NCBI GenBank assembly: GCA_029204225.1
Contig: CM055111.1
Coordinates: 6,358,938-6,422,937, forward strand
Origin: Diphasiastrum complanatum
Lineage: Eukaryota > Streptophyta > Lycopodiopsida > Lycopodiales > Lycopodiaceae
Length of the DNA: 64,000 bases
Reading direction: 5' to 3'
The notes under the pieces were generated by a model. It did not search any database. It had not been told where the DNA came from and saw only the letters and a list, made by a program, of their open reading frames with translations. This document shows, in pieces, positions 48,121-58,860 of this stretch. Every line of letters starts with the position of its first letter. Position 1 is the first letter of the stretch. Position numbers and translations under genes: made by a program.

Positions 48121-48920
48121 AAATAAACATTGTTACAACATATATGAATGTTAAGTTATATTTTGATCTTGAAATGTTGTGGGTTTTATATCAAGTGGTT
48201 GACCTTTTCTTAAGAGCACTATCTCATGTTCCTCTTTCCACCCCATGCTGACAAAAATGTGATAGTGCCAACTCTCCAAATTGGAGTTCAACATTTGATT
48301 GCAAAGTATGTTGGTTTTGCCACCTTAATTTAAGCTATTGCTTTTAGATTTATGGGTTTAATTTTAGTGTTCTTTTTTTCCTTTACTTAGATTAATACAA
48401 GCTTTTTTATAAAATTGGAAGGCAAACCTATGATGAGCACCACCTTTTGCTTAAATCTCTAACCAATGCTCTTGAATAAAGATGAAATCTTACATGTATG
48501 TTTGTTAGAGTTCACATTTCAATGATGAATTTCAAAACTTGTAAGTTTTCTACCTTAAAAGATCCGCTAATTTAAGTCTTGGATTTCGTGTTCATAGGTT
48601 CAATCCTACTGATTTCTCTCTTTAGTTGTAATTCTACATGTGTTTAATAAGGTTGTCTCAAAACTTTTATAAGAGCATTGTTGTGCATTCTAATTTTCCA
48701 CTTCTAACCGATGCCCCCAAAAAATAAATAATGTCTTACATGCATTGTCAATTGTTTAGATTGTTAGAATTGACATTTTAATAATAAATTTCAAAGCTTG
48801 TAGGGTGTTCATATTTGTTTTTATAGGTTGGCTTGAGAATATTTTAAGGGCATTGATTCCAAATCCCTATGGCAAAGGATAAGATCATAAGAACAATAAA
48901 GAATGCGTGCAATAATTTTG
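48121..48920. other. Non-coding spacer
   Basis: AT-rich, with two loosely similar stretches (about 48470-48560 and 48720-48800 share TCTTACATG and AATTTCAAA-type words). No gene seen. Confidence 0.5.
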
Positions 48921-48924
48921 TTGC

Positions 48925-50559
48925 TTACAACTTAGTTGATCGACATATTCCACACCATACTGCAGTGACAATGGTCGGGCTCCCAGCACATTCACCCTTG
49001 GATTGTTGGGAACCCACATTGTCGTTTGTAGTGTGTTGCTTCTCTTCAAGACGTTTTCTCCGAAAACATTTCCAGACAAGAAACCCAATCGTTATCATCA
49101 ATGCAAGCCCAAAGGCAACTCCCAGTATAGTATTCCGAGCTGCTGTTCCTTTCATCTTTCCATCATTCAGAAGCGATAATTGATTATTTTGAAATTGCTC
49201 CGAGGAGTTGACTCGTCGAAAGAAATTTTGGCCGATTTCAGGGGAAGACCTGCCATTGAAGAAAGGCCCACCCAACGGGGTTGGCTCAACTGGTTAGCTT
49301 GGCATCCAAAGTTTCTTTGGTCCCAGGTTCGAGCCTCCCCTTGAAAACCAAGAAGCATTGAAGAAAGGCCCATACTGCAGTGAACAGTTGCTAGATCCTC
49401 CGTTTAAAGAAAACCCCAAGCAGGCACAATCGCTTGTGCAAGAAGCTTGGCACCAGGCTTGATCGTGGCCACCATAAGATCTCGCAGACCCTGCGCCACT
49501 CCCTTGATCGTAATACGTATGTTGCAAAGGGGAAAATGAACTTTTAGTGCTGCAGTCCAACGTGAGATTCGCCACGCATCCTAGAGACCAATCCCCTTCG
49601 TTCCATCCCACAGGATCAACGACCTTGAATCCCTGCGGGCAACTACAGAAGGGTGTGGAATCGCTATTACTGATGATCTACTTCGCATGGATTCTTGGGT
49701 ATTAACGCGATGATGTGCCACATAGCATTAGAACTGTCCCAAATGCGAGCGCGAATGACACCGTCATACTCAAGAGTTGCATGCAAGAGAATTTTCTGTT
49801 TTTCCTTCACAGTGTAATAAGGACGCCCAGAATTGTTCACTAAGGAGAAGGTTATGTAGCGGAGGTTGGCGATCACGTCTGGAATATCGGCAAAGGTTCG
49901 TCCTTTCCCGATTCCATTCTTCGCATATTCCGTGGTTGCGTTCCAGATGTCCACAAATTCACCTGTCTGACGCACCCAAAAGGCATAACGTCCCTCAGCT
50001 AAATCGATAAGGGATTTGGAGGAGGTTAGAAACTTTGAGCCTAGATATAATTTCATGCCTGGCATCCAAGTGTCTGTTGGGTGATCGAAGCTTTGCCATA
50101 TTGTTCTTCCTGAGTTGTGATTGAGGATAAGATTGCCAGTTTCTTCCATCAGCATTAATGAGCTGATGTTCCTTCCACTTGTACCACTCATCTAGACAGT
50201 GGTATGATCAGGATTGGAGATGACCAAGTTACCATCCACGGAAAATTTCAAGGATGCACCATCCTTGGCGGGCCTGTTTCTGTTAGCCACCCCACCCAAA
50301 TTGGTGTACGTTTAGGAATTGTAGCATAAGATACTCCCAAATAGTTTCGATCACGGCCCAGTGGGAAGAATCCCAATGCGAAGCTACCATTTCTGGACAC
50401 CAGAGTCTGCTTGGGCCGCAGAATGGATCCTAGGGGCAACCTCTCAACAATCTGCTGATGACTATTCCTAAAAGATTGTGTGATCATGATGAGCAATAGC
50501 TGGAGGAGAGCTGAAAGCGCTGCCTGCGCAAGTGAGAAGGGACGTTCTTCAAGCTTCAT
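48925..50559 (-). pseudogene. S-domain (G-type) lectin receptor-like protein, kinase missing
   Basis: Read on the minus strand from the ATG at 50559: signal-peptide-like hydrophobic N-terminus, bulb-type lectin domain (SRNGSFALGFFPLG, YLGVSYATIPKRTPIWV), S-locus glycoprotein region (WQSFDHPTDTWMPGMKL), CSCPQGF linker, a Cys-rich PAN-like part (AWCQASCTSDCACLGFSL), one membrane span (ILGVAFGLALMITIGFLVW, about 49100) and a short basic tail ending at 48925. Lesions: a 5-bp insertion near 50292, TAG at about 50194, a 1-bp frameshift near 49673, and a SINE insertion at 49271-49356. No kinase follows the membrane span. The intact family senses extracellular ligands at the plasma membrane. Confidence 0.85.
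49255..49372 (+). mobile_element. tRNA-derived SINE insertion with 16-bp target-site duplication
   Basis: ATTGAAGAAAGGCCCA is present at 49255-49270 and again at 49357-49372 (17 bp if the preceding C is counted). The ~86 bp between them are not part of the lectin sequence and have an RNA polymerase III promoter layout: A box TGGCTCAACTGG at 49282-49293 and B box GGTTCGAGCCT at 49326-49336, with GGGG and CCCC positioned like an acceptor stem. This is the head of a tRNA-derived SINE, plus-oriented, opposite to the host reading frame. There is no clear poly-A or poly-T tail, so the copy may be a short or 3'-truncated type. Removing insert and one duplication restores the GPFFN reading of the host. 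Confidence 0.85.
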
Positions 50560-50749
50560 GTTTTTGATAGCTGATGCCAATTTTGTGAAATTGAGAATAA
50601 ACACACTGAAAACTTATTATCATATTCACAGAGATATTCTTGCTGAACTCAATATTTTTTCCCTCTCTGACTCTGCACAGCCTTTCAAATAGATTTGCAT
50701 AAGGAACTATTCCTAGTCAAATTTCTTCAAATAGTTATGTTCAAAGTTT
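50560..50749. other. 5' flank of the lectin pseudogene
   Basis: Short non-coding region upstream of the lectin start codon; no promoter element could be singled out. Confidence 0.4.
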
Positions 50750-50760
50750 ATTGCATAGAA

Positions 50761-51076
50761 CCCACGGTTCCCAGAACCGTGGGTCCTGGGAATCGTGGTA
50801 CGGTTCCAGTATTTAATTAATTATTTAATTACCAAATTATTACAGGCACAGATTTGGACCTGATTTGGACACAGATTTTTGGACCTGATCCACACAGACC
50901 TGTTAATCCAGATTCCACACAGACCTGTTAATCCACACAGACCTGTGTACTGAATTTTTTTTTTTAATTAATTAATTAATTACCTCCACGGTTCACACGG
51001 TTCCTGCATAAAAGTTCTGAAAACCGTAAGGGTCACTGTACGGTTCTCAGAACCGTACTGAACCGTTAACGGTTCA
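50761..51076. repeat. Palindrome-rich ACGGTTC element
   Basis: Three near-perfect hairpin sequences: 50761-50783 (10-bp arms, 3-nt loop), 51038-51058 (9-bp arms, 3-nt loop) and 51059-51076 (18-bp perfect palindrome with a central GTTAAC). All are built from ACGGTTC/GAACCGT. Between them are an AT-rich ATTTAATTA tract and a tandem repeat of CCACACAGACCTGTTAATCC (50894-50945). It may be a fold-back type element, but no target-site duplication was convincing. Confidence 0.6.
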
Positions 51077-52420
51077 TTAATTTTATCGGTTATTGCTCAT
51101 CTGCAATCTTTGCCTTGTTTGAAACAGATAATCTAAAGTTCAAAACTCATGCACACACAGCAGACAAGAACCTCAAGATGTCTGAGAATCTTCAGGGGAT
51201 TCCTAGTCTATGAAACAACGAGAAGATCTTTGTTGTACTCGTAAATAAAGGATACCATACAGGGAAGTCCAGAAAATATTTATGTACCTTCTAATGGTAT
51301 TTATGCTGTCAAAAGATTTGTAAGCCCATCGACACAAAATGAGCAGCTTGATTCATAGAAAAAAAACAAACCAAACGCCATAGTTTACCAACTTCTCTTT
51401 GCTCTCAGATTTCCCTACATGCACTAGCTTAGTGTTTTATCTTAATAAACTGTTTGCAAAAAGAACATATTGCTCCCACATCAACTACTTCAGAACCCAT
51501 TTTGAACTATCCTTGCTTTCGCCAACCTTCTTAAGACACTAAAACATGAACCCACAAAGACCTCTCCAACTTCAACACTTCTCCTTGCTGTTAATGTTTC
51601 ACTCCATTTGCTACTAGAGCTCTTGATGAGCATCCAATCTTCAATACCTCCCCCTCCCTTCTTCTATTGGGCAAATGCATTCCCTGCTCTACTGCCATAT
51701 GTTGTTTGGCTATCTTGTACCTTAGAAAAATAATGAACTTTTGTAGTTACAAACTACATCATCCCACACTAAGTTCTGTCAATCTTTCAATAGAGTAACT
51801 GCGGGCGCAGCATGAAAATGTTGCTCAGTCAATAACTTTTCGTGATCCGTGCCACTAAGGTATGAAATTTTGTTCAAGCACACCTCTAGCTTGTGGTAGT
51901 ACGGTCCTCTAAAGCAAGAAATCAATATAGGGTGTGAGAGCCATAAGAAACTCCATAAGCACACTCTTGATCTCTTATTCTCACTCTCATGAACTTGAGC
52001 ATAAATAACTATAATAAGCTTCACCTCCAAAAAAGGCACTCTTAGAATCCACTAAACTATACAAAATAAAGGAGAGCAACTTGACCCCAAGATGGAGGAG
52101 ATCCAACAACACCAACACGTTGGGCACTACCATTGGGTCGTCATATGATTCGAGAACACAATATTCTTCAGCCAATGCAATATTTTTAAGAAGATGGTCA
52201 AGAACAAGAATTGCAAAATAAAAAGACCCAAGATTCTATTGATAAATTTTCTTAGTATAAAGGACATTTAGTAGACATGTACCAATTCGGTGTTGCAATT
52301 TCTATCTTAGTCTCAATACTCAATATTTTAAGGTGCTAGATACATTAGGCAAATGATTCTATTAAGGATCTTTGTGCTCATTTATCATTCCTATGTCTTT
52401 CATTAATCTAACGACGACAT
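51077..52420. other. Spacer without a recognised gene
   Basis: Open minus-strand stretches at 51779-52039 and 51987-52175 overlap and show no domain. Nothing else was recognised. Confidence 0.4.
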
Positions 52421-52956
52421 CTATGAAACATTTAGATTGGCGATATCAACATTTTCAAAATTTCGGCAAAGATTTAGTACAACTTTGTGGTGATCATTGC
52501 CAATATATCGTGCTATAAAGGATTGAAAAACAATTCTCTGTAGATTAATTGGAAATGCTACTATAAATTCATCACCAATAAGGAAGATGAAGGATCTGAT
52601 GATGGTTCGAGCCACAACTATCCACCAATCCATCATCCAATCCCGAAATTTTACTGTGCGCCAAAGGAGCATAATAGGACTATTTTCATCTAGAATATTT
52701 TCAAAGACGAGTACAGATGTCAAGATCGTGATCGATATCTTCAGATGAGTTTGGAGCCCCAATGGTGATACTTAGATTGCAAAAAGGGTTGCCAGTTTAG
52801 AAGGAATCCACACTTGCACTCATTATGTTTGATTTTAAATTTGAAAAAGAGTTGAAGGGGATCCATGGGTAAGAAATAAAGTGATTGATAATAAGCCCGT
52901 GCAACCATGATAAGATGTTGATCTTTTGGACTTAAAACAAGCTTTTGTGATACCAA
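52421..52956 (-). pseudogene. Unidentified broken minus-strand coding tract
   Basis: Two consecutive open frames (52956-52741 and 52762-52421) read like one protein of about 180 residues with a frameshift near 52745. It is rich in aromatic and hydrophobic residues (for example FRDWMMDWWIVVARTIIRS). I do not recognise the family. Confidence 0.3.
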
Positions 52957-53163
52957 AAGATGCTATTAGGTTGGGTAAAGAAACTACATCAAGAGATGTT
53001 TTTCACAATAAGCTTTGTTTGTCTTAATGAGACACTGCTTCCCAGAAAAAAAAACTTCACAAACATGAAAAGCCCCAGCCTCGTGCTGTTTTATGGTATA
53101 CAAGATCTCTACAGTGGTTTTAGAGTGATGAATGCTGTAACATCCCAGGCAAAACATTTAAAA

Positions 53164-53925
53164 TTAAGCTGCTTTCTTATCTCTGCCATGTTGTCGCGTG
53201 TAGAATCTATATAGGCCAACCCATAGCTTGTATACCCATATCATGCTTCCACAAACAGCGAGGGCTGATTTTAGAATCCAAGAATATGCAAGCCACGTTG
53301 GTATGACTGCATCTGCTTTGCCTGTGAGGTAAAATTTACCGAGCTCCCATAGCATATAAGGCCCCACGAACACCCTGAAAAATGTGAATATGAAAGTAAA
53401 AGGTGGGGACAAAGATAAATAAATTTGCCTTGCAAAAGGAGATTCATTCCGGGCCATGCGCGCCAATGTCCATATGTTCTGAAGTGGACTTGTAATTTCA
53501 CCAACTGCAATAAGGCTTGTTGCAGACTTGGCCCCATGACAAGTGTAGTAGCGACATGAAAACATGTATGTTGAGGTGGCAATATGATGCAAAATAAAGA
53601 GATAGTCATCTGGAGCTGCATACAGGTAGTGCAGGAAGTCCACAATAAAGTAAGCTATGCTGAACTCCATAATCTTGTTCTCCAGAAGTGTGTTGGGGGC
53701 ATCAAGCTTCCATTCCGTGCAGACTACATCATAGGTAGCCAAAACTGTACAGACAATTCCATGGACAAGAGATAGCCCACAACTTGCTGCTTCGAATCGG
53801 TCACGACCTTTCCATTTGCGAAAAATCATGAAGAAGCCAAGAGCATAAAGCATCACAAACAGCCCGATGGACCAAAACAGAACAGAGGAGTTCCAGAAAT
53901 CTGTAGGTTTGAAGTGATCTTTCAT
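53164..53925 (-). CDS. TLC domain-containing membrane protein
   Basis: An intact 253-codon single-exon frame. It has several hydrophobic spans (about residues 13-35, 48-66, 85-103, 173-195 and 210-236), and the central TLC signature with the His pair FILHHIATS at about 111-119, followed by GEITSPLQN at about 142-150. The layout resembles plant proteins annotated as TLC domain-containing (At5g14285 type) and animal TLCD4/TMEM56. The TLC (TRAM-LAG1-CLN8) fold is found in ER-membrane proteins linked to lipid sensing or sphingolipid metabolism, but the substrate of this subfamily is not known to me. A basic C-terminus (RQHGRDKKAA) is consistent with a cytosolic tail. No lesions. Its nearest neighbours are repeats, so context does not help assign a role. 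Confidence 0.88.
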   Translation of the reverse strand: MKDHFKPTDFWNSSVLFWSIGLFVMLYALGFFMIFRKWKGRDRFEAASCGLSLVHGIVCTVLATYDVVCTEWKLDAPNTLLENKIMEFSIAYFIVDFLHYLYAAPDDYLFILHHIATSTYMFSCRYYTCHGAKSATSLIAVGEITSPLQNIWTLARMARNESPFARQIYLSLSPPFTFIFTFFRVFVGPYMLWELGKFYLTGKADAVIPTWLAYSWILKSALAVCGSMIWVYKLWVGLYRFYTRQHGRDKKAA

Positions 53926-54260
53926 TGTTCTAAGTGCCAGATAGAATCAGTGCTCAGCTTGATTTATTTATCCTTCTGCATCCAAGAAGAAGATAGGGCC
54001 TGCATGCAATATTGATGAGTTACTATCGCTTAGCTACATAAAATAAACTAGTTTAAAATCAAGACAACCCCTGTACTTGATATTCCAAATTCATGCACAT
54101 TTAATTCCAGAGAAAATAAAACTCCATGGCGCTGTCATACTCAATGCACCAGAATCAATAGAAAGTAGATTATCACAAGGATTGCTTCAGAGTAAGGAAA
54201 TTTTTTTTTATCCTTTCTTTTCTGAGAGTGCAGTGTACCCTACTACACGGCCAATCATTT
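53926..54260. other. 5' flank of the TLC gene
   Basis: Non-coding; presumably includes 5' untranslated region and promoter of the minus-strand TLC gene. No individual element could be fixed. Confidence 0.4.
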
Positions 54261-54442
54261 AACACAACCATAGTTGCATCGAACCGCGGTTCAAACCGCC
54301 TACCGCAGTTCGAACCGCCGAATTGTTCGGAACCGATTCGAACTGGTTCCCGGTTCGAGAACCGGCTCCCAATTCGGGGGGCAGCCGGTTCGAATCGCAT
54401 TGAATCGGCCAGTTCGAATCAGCTTGCAACTATGAACACAAC
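54261..54442. mobile_element. hAT-like MITE with 8-bp target-site duplication
   Basis: The element at 54269-54434 (166 bp) has 10-bp perfect terminal inverted repeats CATAGTTGCA and TGCAACTATG. It is flanked by AACACAAC at 54261-54268 and 54435-54442, an 8-bp duplication as made by hAT transposases. The interior is dense in GGTTCGAA/GAACCG motifs in both orientations, like the subterminal repeats of many plant hAT elements. No coding capacity, so it is non-autonomous. Confidence 0.8.
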
Positions 54443-54844
54443 CAGGGTCCAGAACCCAACATGACAAAGGAGAAATGCAATCTTCAACCTTATGGAGTCT
54501 GCCCACAAAGTCCCAGACCGTCAAACTCCATAACACATAGAGTGGACCAAATGCTACGACATCCATACTCCCTTTGTCAGCCCCCAAGAGTAGCTGTATG
54601 CAACATTTGTGTCAAATATAAAATGACAGCAACCCAGGGCCCTGATGTAAATGATTCAAATGATGAATAACAACACTCCAAGCTTATGGTCCATCCAGAT
54701 GTCCCTATGCATGAAAATATGCGTATAATTCTCCCTCCCAAAGGCATCGTTCTCTGTGTCAATATGAAGAAAAAGAAGATGTTGGAAACTAGAAACTACT
54801 GTAGAAATGGATATGTTGAGGATGATTGCACAAATCGCAAATGC
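54443..54844. other. Non-coding spacer
   Basis: Between the MITE and the LTR of copia E; no gene recognised. Confidence 0.5.
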
Positions 54845-55115
54845 TGATAATTAGTGCAATTTGAGCCATTAGTTACTTAACTTAGATGTCAAGTCTATAT
54901 GAACAATCAATTAGTGATACAGCTGGCAATGAAGATATAGTCACAATTTTAGTTTGTTACGAGGCGCATGCATTCTTGGAATAGAACCCCAAAGCATGTA
55001 CATATATACTTAAGAAAATGAACATGAGCTCACTGCTTTTTGGTGGCTATGCCTGATTTGTCTTTTGCGTAAATAATTGCTCTGACCATTTCTGTATTGC
55101 CGTGTACTCTTGAAT
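54845..55115 (+). mobile_element. Copia E 5' LTR
   Basis: Starts TGATAATTAGTGCAA; homologous, with many substitutions and some deletions, to 57875-58207. Shared landmarks are GTGATACA, then TCTTGGAATAGAACCCCAAA and TATATATACTTA (a possible TATA box at about 55003). No primer-binding site follows: the sequence passes directly to pre-integrase coding sequence, so gag and protease were deleted. Confidence 0.75.
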
Positions 55116-55119
55116 CTTT

Positions 55120-56414
55120 GTGGTAGTTGATGAGTTCAAAGAAGATAAGTGTCTTGTCAAGGATCCTAAAAGATCACTCTTGATTATTGTTTCGGGAACA
55201 ATGCATGCTGGCTTATTCATTATGGATACCTATGAGCGACGAATTCCCTCTACATGTCTTGTTGCTTCTACATCACAATCATTGGAGTTGGCTGAATTGT
55301 GGCACGCAAGGTTTGGGCATCTCAACTTTGCAAGTTTGAAGAAGCTGAAGACATTTAATATGGTAGAAGACGTTCCTACTATTGAGAAGCCGGACGGGCA
55401 TGTATGCGAGGGATGCATACTTGGAAAGTTTCAAAGGAAACCTTTTCCAATTGATGGAACTATAAGGGTTCTTGATAAATTTGATTTGGTTCATAGTGAT
55501 GTTTGTGGTCCAAGGAAGATCGAAGCCATTGGAAAGTGCATCTATTTTGTGACTTTTATTGATGACTTTTCCCGTTTTACATGGATCTATCCTATGAAGG
55601 CTAAATCGGAAGTTTTTCAACGTTTTAAAGATTTTCTAGAAATGGTGGAAAATCAGGTTGGGCATTCTTTGAAGACCCTACGCACCGATTGAGGAGGGGA
55701 ATACATTAATACGTTCGGTGCATTTCTTCGGGAAAAGGGAATTCTACATCAAATGACAACTCCCTATACGCCTCAACAAAATGGTGTTGCCGAGCGAAAG
55801 AATCGCACACATATGGAGATGGCCCGTTGCATGCTCAAAGCAAAGGGGCTGCCTCACAAGTTTTGGGCTGAAGCGGTTATAACGGCAGCATACATAAGCA
55901 ATCGTTGTCCTACTAAAGCATTGAAAGTATTAACTCCTTATGAAGTTTGGTATGGGAAGAAGCCTTCAATCTCTCACTTTCGCATTTTTGGTTGTACGGC
56001 TTATGCTTTTGTTCCAAATAAACTTCTACAAAGCTTGAGGATAAAGGAGTTAAATGCATTTTTGTTGGCTATAGCAGTGAAAGCAAAGGCTATAGGCTGT
56101 TCAATTTGAGCACTAACAAGATTATTGTTAGTCTTGATGTGCATTTTGATGAAAAGAATTCATTGGATGTGGCCCCAACTCATATCTTGAAGGGGGACAG
56201 CCCACATAGTGTGAATGTTGAAGTTTTCCAGATTTGGTACCATCTTCTATTGCTGGAGATAAGGGGCAGCAATCAACCAGTGCCCAACACCTCATCAAGT
56301 CTAGAGCCTAATGTTCATCAAGAACCGCCCGTTGTTGCTCAAAATCAACCTGTAGGAACTATTGGACAGCAAGGACCAGTTTTGGAAGATCTTGGACAGC
56401 CAAGTGCGGTGTAA
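55120..56414 (+). pseudogene. Copia E integrase
   Basis: Complete but broken integrase of a family different from A to D. Zinc-binding domain LWHARFGHLNFASL with CEGCILGKFQR (about 55297-55440), core with DLVHSDVCGP, FIDDFSRFTW and TLRTD, a TGA at 55690-55692, then GGEYINTFGAFL, TPQQNGVAERKNRT and FGCTAYAFVP (to about 56010). A frameshift near 56040 leads to LSTNKIIVSLDVHFDE and a Pro/Gln-rich linker that ends at 56414. The catalytic D, D and E positions of the core appear to be present across the frame breaks. Confidence 0.85.
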
Positions 56415-57850
56415 AGATCAACATAGCATCAACGAATAGGTTGAGATATTAATAGAGAACGAAGAAGCTCAAGGAGATCAAATGGAACCAGATTCCTATC
56501 CCATGAAAGAAGAAGCACCTCCAATACAGGTTAAACATCCTCCATAAGGAGTCCATAAGGAGAAAGAACAAACAAAAATGAGCCATTGAGACGTTTACCA
56601 AAGAAATTTGACGATATGGTTCTCTTCATGGAAAGTAGGATTGAGCCTGCGAATTACCAAGAAGCAATGAAGTTAGATGAAAGAGAATTGTGGCAAGAAG
56701 CAATGCGCGAGGAATAGATGCAATCAAGATCAATAGAGCTTGGGCTTCAAACAAGGAGGACTGGTATGAAATTAAATAGAGCCCTCTATGGTCTCAAACA
56801 ATTGTCAAGGGTGTGGGGTATGAGAACATAAAAATTTTCTTCCTTGAAAGAGTTTATTATTAACTGCCAATTTGGTTGTACCATTCATCCAGTGAGTTAG
56901 AAGCTCCTTTTTAGTGATTGCCCTTCATCTGGATGATATGATAATGGTAAGCAACAGTACAACTCAGCTCACAGATTCTAAAGTTGAATTACAATCTGAG
57001 TTCGATATGAGAGATTTAGGGAAAGTTCATTATTGTTTGGATATCGAGATTTCAAAAAACATTATCCATCTCTCAGACGAGGTAGATTGCAGAAGTATTG
57101 AAAAAGTTTCGGATGGAAATTTGGCAGCCTATATCGACTCCACTAGAAGTTGGGTACAATCTCAACAGAGAGATGGGGCCAAAAGATGAAAGGAGGACCA
57201 AAATGAAAAAGCCTTATTGGATCGCAAGTGTATACGATGCTATGCACGTAGCCTGATATTGTAACATTTGTAGGCAAAATTAAGAAAATTCTTGGTCAAC
57301 CCAGGGATGCAGCATTAGAACTCAACGAAACATGTTCTCAGATAACTGAAAGCAACTGCTGAGCATGGCATAGTCCACTCAGGATCTGGGTTGAATTTGA
57401 TAAGTTTTTGTGATTCGGACTGGAGAGGAGACATAGAAGAGAGGAAATTCGCTGCTGACTACGTGTTTACAATGCAGGAGGTGTTATCACCTGCGGTAGC
57501 GACATACAACATTCAAGTTGCATTATCTTCCACAGGCGGAAGCCTTATGTCAAGTGGCTAAGGACTATGTGTGGCTACAGAACATGTGTAAAGGAGTACA
57601 AATACCTATCTGCACAATGCACATTAAGATTGTTCAATCATAATCAAGGCTGTATTTTTCTTTCTAAGAACGGTGGATTCCACATAGGGCTTCAATATCA
57701 CTACATCAGAGATTCAGACTGGTGAAGTAACATTGCATTGCACTTCTGCCCAGCCAAAACAATGATTACAAATTTATTAACTAAGGCATTGAATAAAGAG
57801 AGACTGATAGCATTAAGGAAGTCAATGGGAGTCATAGAAGTTGGATAGGA
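56415..57850 (+). pseudogene. Copia E reverse transcriptase and RNase H remnants
   Basis: Heavily decayed. Recognisable pieces are LYGLKQLSRVW (about 56787), ALHLDDMIMV where YVDD is expected (about 56920-56950) and FDMRDLGKVHYCLDIEI (about 57001-57050). RNase H includes ATAEHGIVHSGSGLNLISFCDSDWRGD (in pieces, about 57345-57440) and a final LTKALNKERLIALRKSMGV (about 57776-57833). Numerous stops; dead. Confidence 0.75.
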
Positions 57851-57874
57851 GAAGGTTCAGATTGAAGCAGAGAT

Positions 57875-58207
57875 TGATAGTTAGTGCAACTCGAATTCTT
57901 AGTTAGTTTGATGTCAGATCTATATAAAAAGTCAGTTGGTGATACACCTGGCGATGAAGCTACAGTCACGACTCTGGGGAAAACTAAGCTTCCTTTTAGT
58001 TCGTTACCTTTTGCTATTTTGCCTCCGTGAGGAATACACACGTTCTTGGAATAGAACCCCAAAGCATGTGTATATATACTTAACAAAATGAACAGCTCGT
58101 TGCTTTCTGGTCGATACATCGGAATTGCTCGGATATTGTGTAGCTTGTTTTAGTTCAAGCTTGCAATGTCTTTTGCCATTTCTGTGTTGCTGTGCTCTTT
58201 GATTTTC
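57875..58207 (+). mobile_element. Copia E 3' LTR
   Basis: Starts TGATAGTTAGTGCAA just after the pol end and a purine-rich GAAGCAGAGA. It is homologous to 54845-55115. TATATAAAAAG (about 57922) and TATATATACTT (about 58071) are possible promoter or processing signals. Confidence 0.75.
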
Positions 58208-58860
58208 ATGGTTTTTCCAACAAAAGCCAAGGACGAATCTCAAAGATAGTAACATTATACAACTGATTACACATAACATATAACCAGCAAAATGTGTATG
58301 CTAACGAGAAGCCAAGAAACTGAAACTATTAAACAAAGATCTTTTGTCTATAAATTATCATGCTAAACAACTGGACCTGGATGTCCACATCACAGAATGA
58401 GGCCAATGTCCTTTGCATGCATAGGCATGCGCAGGCGTGCACGGGGAGGACTGATGAACTAAAGTGCCAGCTAACCCTTTCTTATTAATCTGTACAGACA
58501 CTCTACAGCACTCAACTAAGCAAACGTTTCTTCTTTCAAAATAAAAGAAAGGATTGCACTTAAAAAATTAGGTCTGTGCAAGAATCATTGAAGCAGATCC
58601 ATCTTTACTGAACGCTCAGATCAAATGGCCCGTCGGCACTATGCACAAAAAGAGACGTTGCAAACACTATGCAGAAAAAGAAACGTTGCAAATGGACAGC
58701 TGCAAATCAATGTAGACGCTCACCGGTTCCTGAAAACAGCTGCATTCATCAGAAGAAGAACTTTTCTTCCCTCCGCTCTTTTTCTTCATTAATAAGGCGC
58801 CCTTTGATCCATTGAAGAACCAATTACTTGTCGCAAACGTGGGCCGCCACCAGCCCAACA
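58208..58860. other. Spacer with a 28-bp tandem duplication
   Basis: CACTATGCACAAAAAGAGAC and following bases at 58637-58664 are repeated with three changes at 58665-58692. No gene recognised. Confidence 0.55.

Noticed and set aside
49282-49336. A functional tRNA gene
   Set aside because: A and B boxes are present but the anticodon and acceptor arms do not fold convincingly, and the sequence is bounded by a 16-bp target duplication; SINE is the better explanation.
50745-51095. Target-site duplication TTATTGC around the ACGGTTC palindrome block
   Set aside because: Only about seven bases match and the adjacent sequence does not form terminal inverted repeats, so transposon ends were not called.
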